Of a stretch of 64,000 bases of DNA, positions 50,615 through 60,354 are shown in pieces. The DNA lies in NCBI GenBank assembly GCA_951813605.1, contig OX638379.1, forward strand, positions 1,808,471 through 1,872,470. The letters run 5' to 3'. Made by a program: the position numbers and the translations under genes. This stretch comes from an uncultured Bryobacterales bacterium. Its GTDB lineage: Bacteria > Acidobacteriota > Terriglobia > Bryobacterales > UBA6623. Each line of letters starts with the position of its first letter. The stretch's first letter is position 1. The notes below the pieces were generated by a model. That model saw nothing but the letters and a program-made list of their open reading frames with translations. It was not told the origin of the DNA and ran no database searches.

Positions 50615-52783
50615 ATGACCGCCCGATCCTCGCAGCGCGGATTAAGTCCAGCGAGTGATTTTATTTGCCCTCTGGTCCGCGCTGCGCGGTTCGTGGGCGC
50701 ATTGGTTGTAGCGAGTGCTCCCGGTCTGGGAGACAGCCTCAGCGACCTCGCGAGATTGGATGGAGCTCCGGGCGATGAAGTCCGGCTCATCCAGTACATC
50801 CGGAATCGGGTGGGCGGAGTCCATCGAACCGGCGGAAACGGTTCGCTGGTTACCACATTTGGGAGTGGCTCCCCTCGTACGCTGCTTGTCGCGGGAGTAG
50901 ACGAACCGGGATATGCGGTCTCCGGAGTCCATGAAGAGGGTTATTTGCACATTCGCCCTCTGGCGGACTCTCCGCTCGCAACGAGCCTTGAGAACTATTT
51001 CTTGGGGCAGCACGTTCGTGTGTCGACTCGAACAGGGACGATTCTGCGAGGCGTCGTATCCGCCCCGTCAGTGCATTTCGCTTCGGGCAGCCGATTTCGA
51101 AGCCCGAATGCGCCGAACGCGCTCTTCGTCGACATCGGCGCTCGGGACAGGCTCGAGGTGGCTGCGGCCGGGGTCGCGGTTCTGGACCGCGTGACCCTTC
51201 ACAAGGAATCGACTTTCCTGGTCGACGGCTGGTTGTCGGCCCCCTGGATCTCAAGCCGTGCCGGCGCGGCGATTCTCCTCTCTCTCGCCCGAAGCTTGGA
51301 GCGAGCGCCGTTTTCCGGCAGCGTTGCGCTTGCGTTCGTCACGCAGCAGTACTCTCACAACGCCGGCTTCTCGCGAGTGCTGCCTTCCGTGGATGCTGAC
51401 CAAGTGGTGTTGCTCGCACCGAACGGCGGTTCCAGATCTTCGATATCGGCAGTTTCCGGAGGAGATTCCGACCTGGTCGCGGAAGTCTCGGAACTTGCGA
51501 AGCGAACCGCGCTTCGTTTGGATCGAGATCCCCCGCAAACCCTTTCCTTCGGACCCTTCGGCACCCGGCGGCCATGGAAGGCCGGACAGCGGATAGCCGT
51601 TCTCAAGCCCGCCACTCGCAATCGGGCTACGCCGGCAGAAGCGGTCAGGCCCGAGGAATTGGACCGTCTCTCGCATCTGCTTGGCCTGCTAGTCGGCTTG
51701 GACCGGCGCGACCCGGAGCCGATGCCTCCGAGCTCAGTCGCTTCTGAGCCGATAGCGCCGCAGCTCCGAGCTGCCGAGCGAGGCGGCACGCTCGAGGGGA
51801 GCCTCCGACACCTAGTCGAAACCCCGGGCGTGAGCGGCGACGAAAGCCGAGTGCGGGAACTGCTAGCGAAGCTCCTGCCTGAAGCGAATCCGCCCTCCTA
51901 CAGCATTCGAAAGGACGACAAAGGGAACCTAATCGCGAGACTCGGGAACGGCGCGAAGCCGTCCGCCGCATTCATGGCCCACATGGACGAAATCGGCTTC
52001 GAGGTTCGGCTCATAACCTCCCGTGGGTTGGTTTCAGTTGATTCCAGGGGAGGTGGCACGCCCAGCCTGCTCGCGTGGCAGCCGGTCGCCGTCCACGGAA
52101 GTTACGGAACACGATCCGCGCTGATGACGCGCGCAGGCAACCTCGACTTCGGTGGGTCGACAAGCGATGAGACACGATCGACGGGCGTGCAGGAGGGAGA
52201 TTCGGTGACAGTCCCCAAGCGATACCGAAAGCTCCTGGGAAGTCGAGTCAGTGCACGGTCCCTCGACGATCGTCTCGGATGCGCGGTGCTCTTGCAGGCC
52301 ATCCGGCGCCTTGTTCGCCGGGCGCGGAGCGCTCCCGGGGCCATCGAGTTCGTGTTCACTGTCGAGGAAGAAACAGGACTGACGGGAGCCAGGCATTTCG
52401 CGAGAAGCGCAACGCCCGCCCGCGTCTACCCGGTCGACACGTTCGTGACCTCCGATAGCCCAGTGGAGTCGCCCGACTTCGCCTACGCCGCGCTCGGCGC
52501 GGGACCCGTGCTGCGCGCTTTGGATGAGAGCGGCATGACCCCGAGGTCCGCGATAGCGCGGGTCACCGCCCTAGCCAAGCGTCACGGAATTCCCCTGCAA
52601 TCCGGAGCGACGGCCGGCGGCAACGATGGCTCGGTGTTCCGATCATTGAACACCGTCAACATTCCGATCGGTTTTCCGCTGCGTTATGCTCACAGTCCGG
52701 TCGAGACAGCCGACCTGCGTGACGCCGAGGCTGCGGTCGATCTGATCGAGTTGCTGGCCCTGGAAGAACTGCGGAAGCGTTGA
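50615..52783 (+). CDS. tandem M42 aminopeptidase: degenerate first half, active-looking second half
   Basis: The protein has about 722 aa from the ATG at 50615; the frame is open from a TTG at 50555, so the start is uncertain. The second half is a complete M42 peptidase: MAHMDEIGFEV near 51977, SLDDRLGCAVLLQAI near 52262, VEEETGLTGA near 52362, TSDSP near 52447 and RYAHSP near 52685 give the metal and catalytic residues. The first half repeats the fold, but the same positions read GVDEPGY, ISSRAGAAI and VTQQYSHN, so all ligands are lost. A pseudoenzyme fused to its active paralogue is inferred. Confidence 0.85.
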   Translation: MTARSSQRGLSPASDFICPLVRAARFVGALVVASAPGLGDSLSDLARLDGAPGDEVRLIQYIRNRVGGVHRTGGNGSLVTTFGSGSPRTLLVAGVDEPGYAVSGVHEEGYLHIRPLADSPLATSLENYFLGQHVRVSTRTGTILRGVVSAPSVHFASGSRFRSPNAPNALFVDIGARDRLEVAAAGVAVLDRVTLHKESTFLVDGWLSAPWISSRAGAAILLSLARSLERAPFSGSVALAFVTQQYSHNAGFSRVLPSVDADQVVLLAPNGGSRSSISAVSGGDSDLVAEVSELAKRTALRLDRDPPQTLSFGPFGTRRPWKAGQRIAVLKPATRNRATPAEAVRPEELDRLSHLLGLLVGLDRRDPEPMPPSSVASEPIAPQLRAAERGGTLEGSLRHLVETPGVSGDESRVRELLAKLLPEANPPSYSIRKDDKGNLIARLGNGAKPSAAFMAHMDEIGFEVRLITSRGLVSVDSRGGGTPSLLAWQPVAVHGSYGTRSALMTRAGNLDFGGSTSDETRSTGVQEGDSVTVPKRYRKLLGSRVSARSLDDRLGCAVLLQAIRRLVRRARSAPGAIEFVFTVEEETGLTGARHFARSATPARVYPVDTFVTSDSPVESPDFAYAALGAGPVLRALDESGMTPRSAIARVTALAKRHGIPLQSGATAGGNDGSVFRSLNTVNIPIGFPLRYAHSPVETADLRDAEAAVDLIELLALEELRKR

Positions 52784-52790
52784 GAGCGGC

Positions 52791-53861
52791 CTATTCGAAC
52801 AAGGACGCGTCTATATCTGGAATTAGCCGCAGGGCGTTCTTCCAATAGATGTGCCTGAGCGTGTCGTCGGGCAGTCCCAGGCCGTAGAGCCGCCAGTGGG
52901 CGTGGTAGCGCCGGTAGTACTCGAAATACTCGTCGCGTGTCTCCAGCACTCGCCAGTAGTACGGGAATTCACTCGGGGCGTAGGAATCCTTGCCGAATAG
53001 AATGCGATCCTTGTAACGAATCAGGAACTCCCTGCCACTGAAGGGGATGCGACCGAGTTCATAAAGCACTGCGGCAATATCGACATGGACATTGGGATAT
53101 TCGTCGAACAGCTTTCCCAGCTTGCTGAGGTCGTGTCCCTGCCAGCCCATGTGGGCAAGAATGAACTTGACGTCCGGATGCCGTCTCAGCATTCGGTCCC
53201 GCTCCGCTATGAGTTGGTCGAAGCTAGGCGGTGCCGAGCGTTTCCTACGCGGCCTCAGCTTCAACTCCAGCCACCGTTCGTTCCGCGAATCGTGCGCCAC
53301 CCAGAATTCAGCAGGATCCGCGACGTGAATGAGCACAGGAATGTTCAAGCGGGCACAGACGCGGAATAACGGATCCATCGCGGGATCGTCGACCGCGACC
53401 CGCTCGCCGCGCGGGTCGCGGATGCTCATGCCAAAACTCTTGAAGATCTTGAGACCTTGGGCCCCCGCGCCGACGTCTTCCTCGAGCTGTCGAGCCGCCC
53501 GCTGCGGCCAACCGGGCGTGCCGATGCCGTTGAAATCCGGGTTCGCAAATACCGCGAACCGATCGGCATAGCGACCTCGGAAATTCCTGACAGTGGTGCG
53601 GAGCCGTTCGCCATAGCCCCCGCTAAGATTGACGAGCACCGCCAAGTTGAGGGCATCCATTTCCTTTGCGATTGCGTCCAGCCGGTCCGGAGAAGTGGCA
53701 CTGCGGTGATGACTGTGGACATCGATCACCGGAAACTTGGCACGCGGAACGAGATGCTCTTCGACCACCAGCGTCGAGCGCGGTTCCCACTCCTCAACGG
53801 AAAGATCTTGTCCGGCAGCGCAAGCCGCAAGCAGAGCTAACCAACTCGGAAGGTACCGCAT
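52791..53861 (-). CDS. exported amidohydrolase-like TIM-barrel protein
   Basis: The protein has 356 aa. A signal peptide (RYLPSWLALLAACAAGQ) precedes the barrel. The metal motif is FPVIDVHSHHRS, followed by LKIFKSFGMSI, IPVLIHVAD, FILAHMGW and ILFGKDSYAPSEF, the ladder of Amidohydrolase_2 enzymes. These decarboxylate or hydrolyse small carboxylates or lactones. It converges on the M42 gene. Substrate unknown. Confidence 0.88.
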   Translation of the reverse strand: MRYLPSWLALLAACAAGQDLSVEEWEPRSTLVVEEHLVPRAKFPVIDVHSHHRSATSPDRLDAIAKEMDALNLAVLVNLSGGYGERLRTTVRNFRGRYADRFAVFANPDFNGIGTPGWPQRAARQLEEDVGAGAQGLKIFKSFGMSIRDPRGERVAVDDPAMDPLFRVCARLNIPVLIHVADPAEFWVAHDSRNERWLELKLRPRRKRSAPPSFDQLIAERDRMLRRHPDVKFILAHMGWQGHDLSKLGKLFDEYPNVHVDIAAVLYELGRIPFSGREFLIRYKDRILFGKDSYAPSEFPYYWRVLETRDEYFEYYRRYHAHWRLYGLGLPDDTLRHIYWKNALRLIPDIDASLFE

Positions 53862-54045
53862 CGCCTGACAGTTAGCTTACCTAGACCTACTTCCGCAGCG
53901 CTCGACGGGCGTCCTGACAGCGCGGTTGCCGGCTGGCTTGCGAAATAGGTTGGGGCAAAGAGCTAAGAACCAGCCCGCCTCTCGGATTCCACACGCGGCC
54001 TGCCAGACTGGGGAGTCCGCGCCACGCGCGGGCCCCCCGCCCCGC

Positions 54046-54432
54046 TTACCGCATTCGCGACTTCTGGAATTGCCTTGCTTGGTCCCGGAGTCGATCGTGG
54101 CCGAACCGCCGTCCATCCCTAGCATCTGAAAGGAATTGCGAGCGGCCCAACGCCTCGATGTCGCCTTCTGGAACCGGGGGCGGCCAAGGCTGATCTTCCG
54201 GAATGATCTGAACTTCGACCTTGCCCTCGCGGACCTCTTCCATCGCGATCTTCGTGGACTTTCGCGAAGTCGTCGAAATCAAGGGCCTCGCCCCGCCCTG
54301 CAGCTGCCGCGCCCTCCGGGCGGCCGCCAGGACGAAGCGGTAGACTCCCCGCTCCTCATCGTTCGGTATGGTCCAGATCTGATCGGGCGGCTTCTCGTAG
54401 TCGCCGAACACCTTGGAATCCTGATCGCTCAT
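54046..54432 (-). CDS. rpoZ: DNA-directed RNA polymerase subunit omega
   Basis: The protein has 128 aa. The core is YRFVLAAARRARQLQGGARP and TTSRKSTKIAMEEVREGKV, the standard omega text, after a short DQIWTIPNDEE start. The C-terminal extension of about 50 residues is longer than in most omegas. It aids RNA polymerase assembly. Its ATG overlaps the gmk stop (ATGA), a common gmk-rpoZ coupling. Confidence 0.88.
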   Translation of the reverse strand: MSDQDSKVFGDYEKPPDQIWTIPNDEERGVYRFVLAAARRARQLQGGARPLISTTSRKSTKIAMEEVREGKVEVQIIPEDQPWPPPVPEGDIEALGRSQFLSDARDGRRFGHDRLRDQARQFQKSRMR

Positions 54433-55067
54433 TCGCTCGCCTCCGCAGCGGCATCCCGGTGGATGCCGAAGTCATTCAAGATGGGCCCGATCGCCCGTTC
54501 CATTTGCTCTCGCTTGCTCCGCTCGGCCAAGAGAATCGCCCTGAGCCGTGCAACGGATTCTTCCACTTCGTTGTTGATCACGACGTAGTCGTAGGACTTG
54601 TATTCCCTGACCTCGCGAGACGCCTCGCGCAAGCGCCTCTCGATCACCGCGTCTTCGTCGGAGGAACGCTTCGTTAGGCGCTTCTCTAGCTTCGCGGTCG
54701 ATGGCGGCAAGATGAAGATCTTGACCGCGTTCGGAAGCTCCTCTATCAATGATGACGCACCTTGTACGTCAATGTCTAGTATCAGGTCGTTGCCGCGCGC
54801 GCGGGCCTGCCCCACGGCCGAAGCTGGGGTGCCGTACAAGTGCCCGAAAACCTCTGCCCATTCCAAGAACTCCCCGTTGTCCCGCATCTCTAGGAAGCGG
54901 TCCCTAGATACGAAGGAATACTCTTGCCCGTCGATCTCCCGTGCTCGCGGCCGCCTCGTCGTAACGGATGTCGCGAACTCAATTCTCTCCTCGCTCGCGA
55001 GAACCGCGTTCACTAGTGTCGATTTTCCGGCCCCGGACGGGGCCGAGATGACAAAGACGATCGACAT
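54429..55067 (-). CDS. gmk: guanylate kinase
   Basis: The protein has 212 aa. The P-loop is FVISAPSGAGKSTLVNAVL, followed by SVTTRRPRAREIDGQEYSF and the GMP site region FLEWAEVFGHLYGTP. DIDVQGASSLIEELPN is the conserved acidic segment. It makes GDP from GMP. The operon order yicC, gmk, rpoZ is widespread. Confidence 0.96.
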   Translation of the reverse strand: MSIVFVISAPSGAGKSTLVNAVLASEERIEFATSVTTRRPRAREIDGQEYSFVSRDRFLEMRDNGEFLEWAEVFGHLYGTPASAVGQARARGNDLILDIDVQGASSLIEELPNAVKIFILPPSTAKLEKRLTKRSSDEDAVIERRLREASREVREYKSYDYVVINNEVEESVARLRAILLAERSKREQMERAIGPILNDFGIHRDAAAEASE

Positions 55068-55231
55068 GCAGACGGAGCCTTGGCGGAGACAGCCGCAGCC
55101 CGAACCCGGCGCGCAACGGTGCCTCTCGAGAGGTACCCTATTTTATCTCTGGGTATCGCGTCCAAGTTTGTCGCCGGACGGATACAGTCGAGGCATTTCC
55201 CAGCGGTCCGCTCATAAGCCCGCCGACGCGG

Positions 55232-56107
55232 CTACTCCAGATTCATGGCCTGCTCGCGAATTCTCTCTATCGCCGCTCGAATGCGGATGCCCGCTTCCGT
55301 AATCGCGAGGGCGCTCGACCCTAATGGCTGCGCCTTGGACAGCAGCGTATTGGCCTCGCGGTTCATCTCCTGTGCTAGGAAGTCGATGCGCTTTCCGACC
55401 TCAAGCTCGTTCTCCATGCAGCGCCGCAGCCCTGCCACGTGGGAGCGCAGGCGCTGAAGCTCTTCGCTAGCGTCGCTTCGACTAGCGAGAACCGCCATCT
55501 CCTGAGCTAGCCGCTGAGGGTCGACGGCGGCGGTCCCTAGCAGATCCGCCAATCGCTGCCGAAGCCGCGCACGGCTCGCCTTCAAGGCCGCTGGCAGGGA
55601 TTCCGAAAGCCTGTCGAGGTCCGTTGCGATGGCGTCGGCGTGGCCCCTGATGTCCTCGATCAAACCCTGCCCTTCTTCGGCCCTGACACTGTCCAGGATC
55701 ATGAGCCCCCGGTCTAGCCCCTCCACAGCCAGGCCTGCAAGCTTCTTCTGGTCGAAATCCGGCTCGTCTTGCAGCAAGGCGCCGGGCAGGATCATCAGCT
55801 GGTGAGGATCCGGTTTGGCCGGAACTCCGCAGATCCTAGCGATTTGGCGCAATGCGTCCACTCGGGATCGGATCAACGCACCGTCGACCCGAGGAGCGGA
55901 ATCAGAACGACAGTCCAATTCGATCGTGACATACAGGCTGCCTCGCCGGACACGCTGACGAATCGCTCTCCGGACTCGTGTTTCGAGCCAAGCCGCCTCT
56001 TGCGGAATCTTGAGCTTGATATCGAGGGAACGGTGATTCACGCTGCGAATGGCGACCCTCACCGCGAGATCGCCATCGTCGGCTCTAGCTTCGGAGAAGC
56101 CCGTCAT
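55232..56107 (-). CDS. yicC: YicC/YloC-family endoribonuclease
   Basis: The protein has 291 aa from the ATG at 56107 (MTGFSEARADDG), the family start; the frame is open upstream. Conserved text includes SVNHRSLDIKLKIPQE, RRGSLYVTIEL, EIDFLAQEMNREANTLLSKA in the form RIDFLAQEMNREANT, and a C-terminal helix. YicC-type proteins are RNases involved in RNA turnover. It follows the msbA-like gene by 17 bp. Confidence 0.93.
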   Translation of the reverse strand: MTGFSEARADDGDLAVRVAIRSVNHRSLDIKLKIPQEAAWLETRVRRAIRQRVRRGSLYVTIELDCRSDSAPRVDGALIRSRVDALRQIARICGVPAKPDPHQLMILPGALLQDEPDFDQKKLAGLAVEGLDRGLMILDSVRAEEGQGLIEDIRGHADAIATDLDRLSESLPAALKASRARLRQRLADLLGTAAVDPQRLAQEMAVLASRSDASEELQRLRSHVAGLRRCMENELEVGKRIDFLAQEMNREANTLLSKAQPLGSSALAITEAGIRIRAAIERIREQAMNLE

Positions 56108-56124
56108 TGAACGCGCCACGACGC

Positions 56125-57936
56125 TCACGCTCCGACCGACTGCAACTCGACAAGCCGGCTGTACAAGTCGCAAGTTCGAAGCAGCGATTCGTGGGTGCCT
56201 CGGTCCACGATTCGCCCCTTGTCTATGACTAGGATTCGATCCGCTGATCGGATCGTGGAGAAGCGGTGCGCGCTCACAATCACGGTACGACCGTGGATCA
56301 GATTCGAAAGCGCTCGTTGAACCAAAACCTCCGCTTCGCTGTCAAGATGTGACGTGGCCTCGTCAAGCAGCAGGATTGGCGCGTCCTTGAGGAGCGCCCG
56401 CGCGATCGCAATTCGCTGGCGCTGCCCGCCGCTGAGGCGCGCTCCTCCTTCTCCTAGACGCGTCGCGTAGCCTTCGGCCAGGGATTCAATGAACTCCGCC
56501 GCGTAGGCGGACGCGGCGGCGGCGTACACGCGTTCGGGATCAATGTCCGGTCGTCCGTAAGCGATGTTGTTGAAGACCGTGTCGTCAAACAGAACGGTTT
56601 CCTGCGTCACGACTGCAACCTGCTTGCGAAGCGACTCGACGGTTACGGAGCGCAAGTCCCTGCCATCGATGCGGATTGCGCCCTCGGTGGGATCGAAAAA
56701 CCGCGGCAGGAGGTTCATAAGCGTGGTCTTCCCCGCCCCGCTCAGACCGACGAGCGCGACGACCTCCCGGGCCCGCACAGTCAATTGGATTCGTTGGAGG
56801 GCCGCTTCGCCGGGACTGCCGGGATAGCAGAAGCTTACGCGGTCAAATTCAATGGAGTCTCGCAGTTGCGGCAGGGAGACAGCGGCCGGCACATCCTTCA
56901 CGTCGCGCGGATGATCCATGTATTCGAAGGCCCTCTGCACTGCGCCAAGCGCCTGCTGGAAGATGTTGTGAATTCCGATCAATCGCTTGATGGGCTGCAG
57001 CAGCATCCCCAAGGCGACGACGAAACTCACCAATTCGCCAACTGTCATCTCGCCCGCAAGGATTCGGCTCCTCACGTAGATCACTAAGCAGAGGATCATC
57101 CCCGCTCCGAGGATCTCAATGATCGGGGAAACGACCGCTTGCAGCTTCACCATTCGCATACTCGATCCGAACAGGCTGTCGGCCCGATCACGAAAGCGTC
57201 GGATCTCGAATGCCTCCATTGCAAACGCCTTGACAATGCGGTTGGCGGAAATCGTCTCCTGCATAATCTTGACAAGTCCTGCCACGTGTTCCTGTGCACG
57301 CGTAGAGGTCCGGCGAACCCTCTTCCCGATTCTCCAGGCCGGAAGCAACACCAATGGCAAGACCACCACGCAACCGGCCGTGAGCAGAGGGTCATGCTGC
57401 AGGAGCACGAACAAAAGGGCGACCACGGTGAACGCCTGTCGCATCAAGTCCGCTAGAAAATGCGAGCAGGCGGACTGGATCCTCTCGATGTCGCTAACGA
57501 GCGAGGAGATCAACTCACCCGTGTGCTTCGTCTGGAAGAACGCCGGCGACTGGTTCAAGACAATGCCGTACATCTCGTTACGGATGTCTCGCACGGCCGA
57601 AAAGCCGGCGTAGTTGACGAGATAGCTGGCGGTGTAGTCGCAAAGCCCCTTGATAACCGACACGGCCAGGAAAACCGAGCAGAATAGCCCGAACGCCTCG
57701 CCTACTGGCACCGGCAGGAAGTCGTCAAGCTTCAAAGTCACGTCGGTGAAGGGCACCTGAACCAACTCGAACGGTGCCGTACTCGGCGTCGGGTTCAAGA
57801 ATCGGTCGAGAAGCGGCTCAAGCAGAAGCGCAAACATGCCGTAGCAGGCGCCGACCACCGCCATCAGTGCCGCGGCGAACGCTATGCGGACGTAGTAGGG
57901 GCGGACGTAACCGAATAAGCGCGCCAGGTCCCGCAC
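56125..57936 (-). CDS. MsbA-type lipid/multidrug ABC exporter
   Basis: The protein has 603 aa, the usual half-transporter length. Six membrane helices (for example RIAFAAALMAVVGACYGMF and VVALLFVLLQHDPLLTAG) are followed by the ATPase: Walker A LVGLSGAGKTTLMNL, signature RLSGGQRQRIAIARAL, Walker B PILLLDEATSHLD and SAHRFSTI. Homodimers flip lipid A precursors or other lipids. It heads the run to yicC, gmk and rpoZ. Confidence 0.93.
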   Translation of the reverse strand: MRDLARLFGYVRPYYVRIAFAAALMAVVGACYGMFALLLEPLLDRFLNPTPSTAPFELVQVPFTDVTLKLDDFLPVPVGEAFGLFCSVFLAVSVIKGLCDYTASYLVNYAGFSAVRDIRNEMYGIVLNQSPAFFQTKHTGELISSLVSDIERIQSACSHFLADLMRQAFTVVALLFVLLQHDPLLTAGCVVVLPLVLLPAWRIGKRVRRTSTRAQEHVAGLVKIMQETISANRIVKAFAMEAFEIRRFRDRADSLFGSSMRMVKLQAVVSPIIEILGAGMILCLVIYVRSRILAGEMTVGELVSFVVALGMLLQPIKRLIGIHNIFQQALGAVQRAFEYMDHPRDVKDVPAAVSLPQLRDSIEFDRVSFCYPGSPGEAALQRIQLTVRAREVVALVGLSGAGKTTLMNLLPRFFDPTEGAIRIDGRDLRSVTVESLRKQVAVVTQETVLFDDTVFNNIAYGRPDIDPERVYAAAASAYAAEFIESLAEGYATRLGEGGARLSGGQRQRIAIARALLKDAPILLLDEATSHLDSEAEVLVQRALSNLIHGRTVIVSAHRFSTIRSADRILVIDKGRIVDRGTHESLLRTCDLYSRLVELQSVGA

Positions 57937-58105
57937 GGGCCCATCATGGCACAGGGGCCAGCGGGCAATGGGGCTTTGGATTCTCGACGAGGGCCAAGAT
58001 CGAAGGGAAAGTCCGCGCTCGAAATCCCGCTAAGCCAATTTATTGGTTTGAAACCCCAAGCATCGAAAAGGGGATTGTAAGGGATGGTGCCCAAACACAT
58101 CCCGT

Positions 58106-58306
58106 CTAGCTCTCGCGCCGGGGCTTGTCGATGTGGTGAATCCCGACCGGTTCCATGAGTCTGCGGGCGGCCTCCTCCAGCGACAGCGGCGGTAGCGTGA
58201 TCGACTCCTCAAGCTCGGCCTTGGATGGCTGGTAGGTCGAGCGCACCAGTTCGACTCGGCGCGGCTCGAGTCTGGTCACTGGCTTCGGTTTCGTGGAATC
58301 CTTCAT
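58106..58306 (-). CDS. small hypothetical protein
   Basis: The protein has 66 aa from the ATG at 58306 (MKDSTKPKPVTRLEPRR). The segment VELVRSTYQPSKAELEESI and the end VGIHHIDKPRRES match short conserved hypothetical proteins I have seen in many bacteria. No domain name or function. It lies next to a broken IS1595-type transposase. Confidence 0.6.
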   Translation of the reverse strand: MKDSTKPKPVTRLEPRRVELVRSTYQPSKAELEESITLPPLSLEEAARRLMEPVGIHHIDKPRRES

Positions 58307-58443
58307 CGAAGATCCTCCTGGCGCTGCGTTGCCGGTGCCCATGGCTGGCCTGCGGGGTCGATCAGCTCAACGCACTAATCGCCCCCCTGCTGCATCCAGT
58401 CCGGGCAGGCGGCCGTCGTCGAGCGTGTCCCGTTCCAGTGCGC

Positions 58444-59307
58444 TTATCCGCGGGCTCCGGAATCCAGCCCGTTGTCCCCGGTCAGGTCCTCGTACTTGAG
58501 CCGCTTGCCATCCCTGCCCAGCACGACCGCGCCCGGCATGTCGAAGAACGACTCGACTCCGTTGGTGTGCGCTTGTCCGCGCACGTACTCGCTGACCGAG
58601 TGCTTCACGGACTCATGCTCGAACGGCAACGTCTCGGAGGCACTCGCCGCGTCCGTGTAGACTCTCGCTTGCCGGTCTGCGTGATCCTTCAGGAAGCCCT
58701 GCAGGGTTTGCTTGTCCGTGGCTGGCACCGCCTTGGCTGCCACTTGGTTCGTCGCGCGATCTTGCGCATCCACCACGGCCGTCTTGCCCACCGGCCCGCG
58801 GCCCGTCAGTTGCTTGCGCACCGCGTTCGGCTTGTTCCTGCGCTTCCCGCCGAGGTAGGTCTCGTCCACTTCCAGCGGACCGGCGAAGCCTGGACCCCCT
58901 TGGCACAATGCGGCCCGGATGCGGTGGCTGAGATGCCAGGCCGAGTTCTGCGCGATGTTCGGGTCCCGGTGCAGCTTCATGGACGAGACGGACTTCAGGC
59001 TGGCCATGAACAGATAGATGGCCATGGCCCACACCTGATATCCCAGGTTGGAGTGCTGCATGACGGTTCCGCTGCGCACCGAGAAGCGCTTGCGGCAATC
59101 GCGGCAGCGAAACGGCATCGTCTTGTGCTTGGCGCCCGACTGGACGCGGCGGGAGCCGGCTCCGCAATGCGGGCACTGCGGTCCCTGCGGCCAGCGGACG
59201 CGGATGAACCACTGCTCGGCCGCAGCGTCATGCGGGAACATTCGCATGGCCTGAATCATGCTGATGCCCTTGCGTGTGCTTCTGCCCGGTGCTTTCTTGC
59301 TCGCCAT
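58444..59307 (-). pseudogene. IS1595-family (ISXO2-like) transposase with internal deletion
   Basis: The reading frame is intact at 287 aa, but the protein is not. The zinc knuckle CPHCGAGSRRV and CRDCRKRFSVRSGTV, the first catalytic block LEVDETYLGGKRR and AVVDAQDRATNQ are present, then VYTDAASASETL. After AHTNGVESFFDM the segment of about 60 residues that normally holds the last catalytic residues is missing, and the sequence jumps to GKRLKYEDLTGDNGLDSG, the usual C-terminus. The protein should be inactive. Terminal repeats were not found. Confidence 0.75.
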
Positions 59308-59553
59308 CCCTATTCACCATCGTGCCAAATGGTGCCCGTTGTTCCAATCGCAAGTAGATTTTTTTTCATAGAGTTACGAGAGAATCACGTCCGCTAGACG
59401 GGATGCTTCTTGGGCACTATCCCTTGTAATCTCTCAAATACACAATGGATCCAGATGCGCACCCGGCCCCGCCATCCGGACCGAATCCTGAGCCACCCTC
59501 TTCGAATTCGTCCATGTTGAATTGAAGGACGAGCAGGATCATCAAGGGCGAGA

Positions 59554-59742
59554 ATGCGGCATAGGCCGGAGGCAATCTCCGCCAAGCTGCGGCAGGTCGA
59601 GATTCTGCACGGTCAGGGCATGTCGGTGGCGTAGGCGATCCGGTAACTAGGGATCAGCGAGGTCACGTTCTGCCGGTGGCGCAAGGAACACGGTGGGAAG
59701 AACGGCGATCAGTTGCCTGCCTCGCCGCACCCCGCGTTCTGA
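59554..59742 (+). pseudogene. IS3-family orfA remnant with two stop codons
   Basis: From the ATG at 59554 the frame reads RPEAISAKLRQVEILHGQGM, then SVA-stop-AIR-stop-LGISEVTFCRWRKEHGGKNG. This is the helix-turn-helix orfA start of IS3-type elements; a TAG and a TAA replace two sense codons. A further stop ends it at 59742, and no orfB follows. The element is dead. Confidence 0.75.
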
Positions 59743-60354
59743 GACTCAGAATTCGTCACACCGTTTCATTTGACGTGACTGGAGTTCCCGGACGTGGCTC
59801 ATCTCTCGGCATCGACACGACAGTCTGACGCCGCAGTGGAATGGGATGCGGTCTGCTGCCGCCTCCAAATCCAGACCAAGCTTGGCTGGAAGCGTGCTGG
59901 CTGGCAATAGAGCTATGCACGAGAAATGGCATGAACCGCACTACACTGACACCAGCTAGGAGGGCGGGAAGCGAGTCCTAACTGCTTGTGCAGGCGTCAG
60001 TTACGGAACTTGGAAGTTCCATGCCGATTCGCGCGATGTAACGAACTCTGAGACTTTCTTATGGTTCTGGAGTGGTTTGGATTCACGCCCTGCTCTCCAC
60101 GATCCGTAGTCAAATCCGTATCTGAGTAACGATCTCCTAAAGAGAATAGCCCCAATATGTCCTGTAACGGTAAATGGCATCCTGGAGCTTCAGGCATGAA
60201 TCATTCGAATAGCCCAATGCCCGCAGCTTCTCCCATGCCTTCTGTTGCAATATTGAACGCTTGATTCCAGGCAACCGGACTTTCCAGGTGAGAATGAACT
60301 GCAGTGGGAGCCAGCCCGGTATCGTCAGGCCAGCATCACCTTGACAGGACCCGA
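59743..60354 (+). other. decayed gene-free stretch
   Basis: About 600 bp with no supported gene. On the minus strand a frame is open for about 70 codons directly after the DUF1501 stop (text such as QKAWEKLRALGYSND), but it has no start and no recognisable family. Confidence 0.4.
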
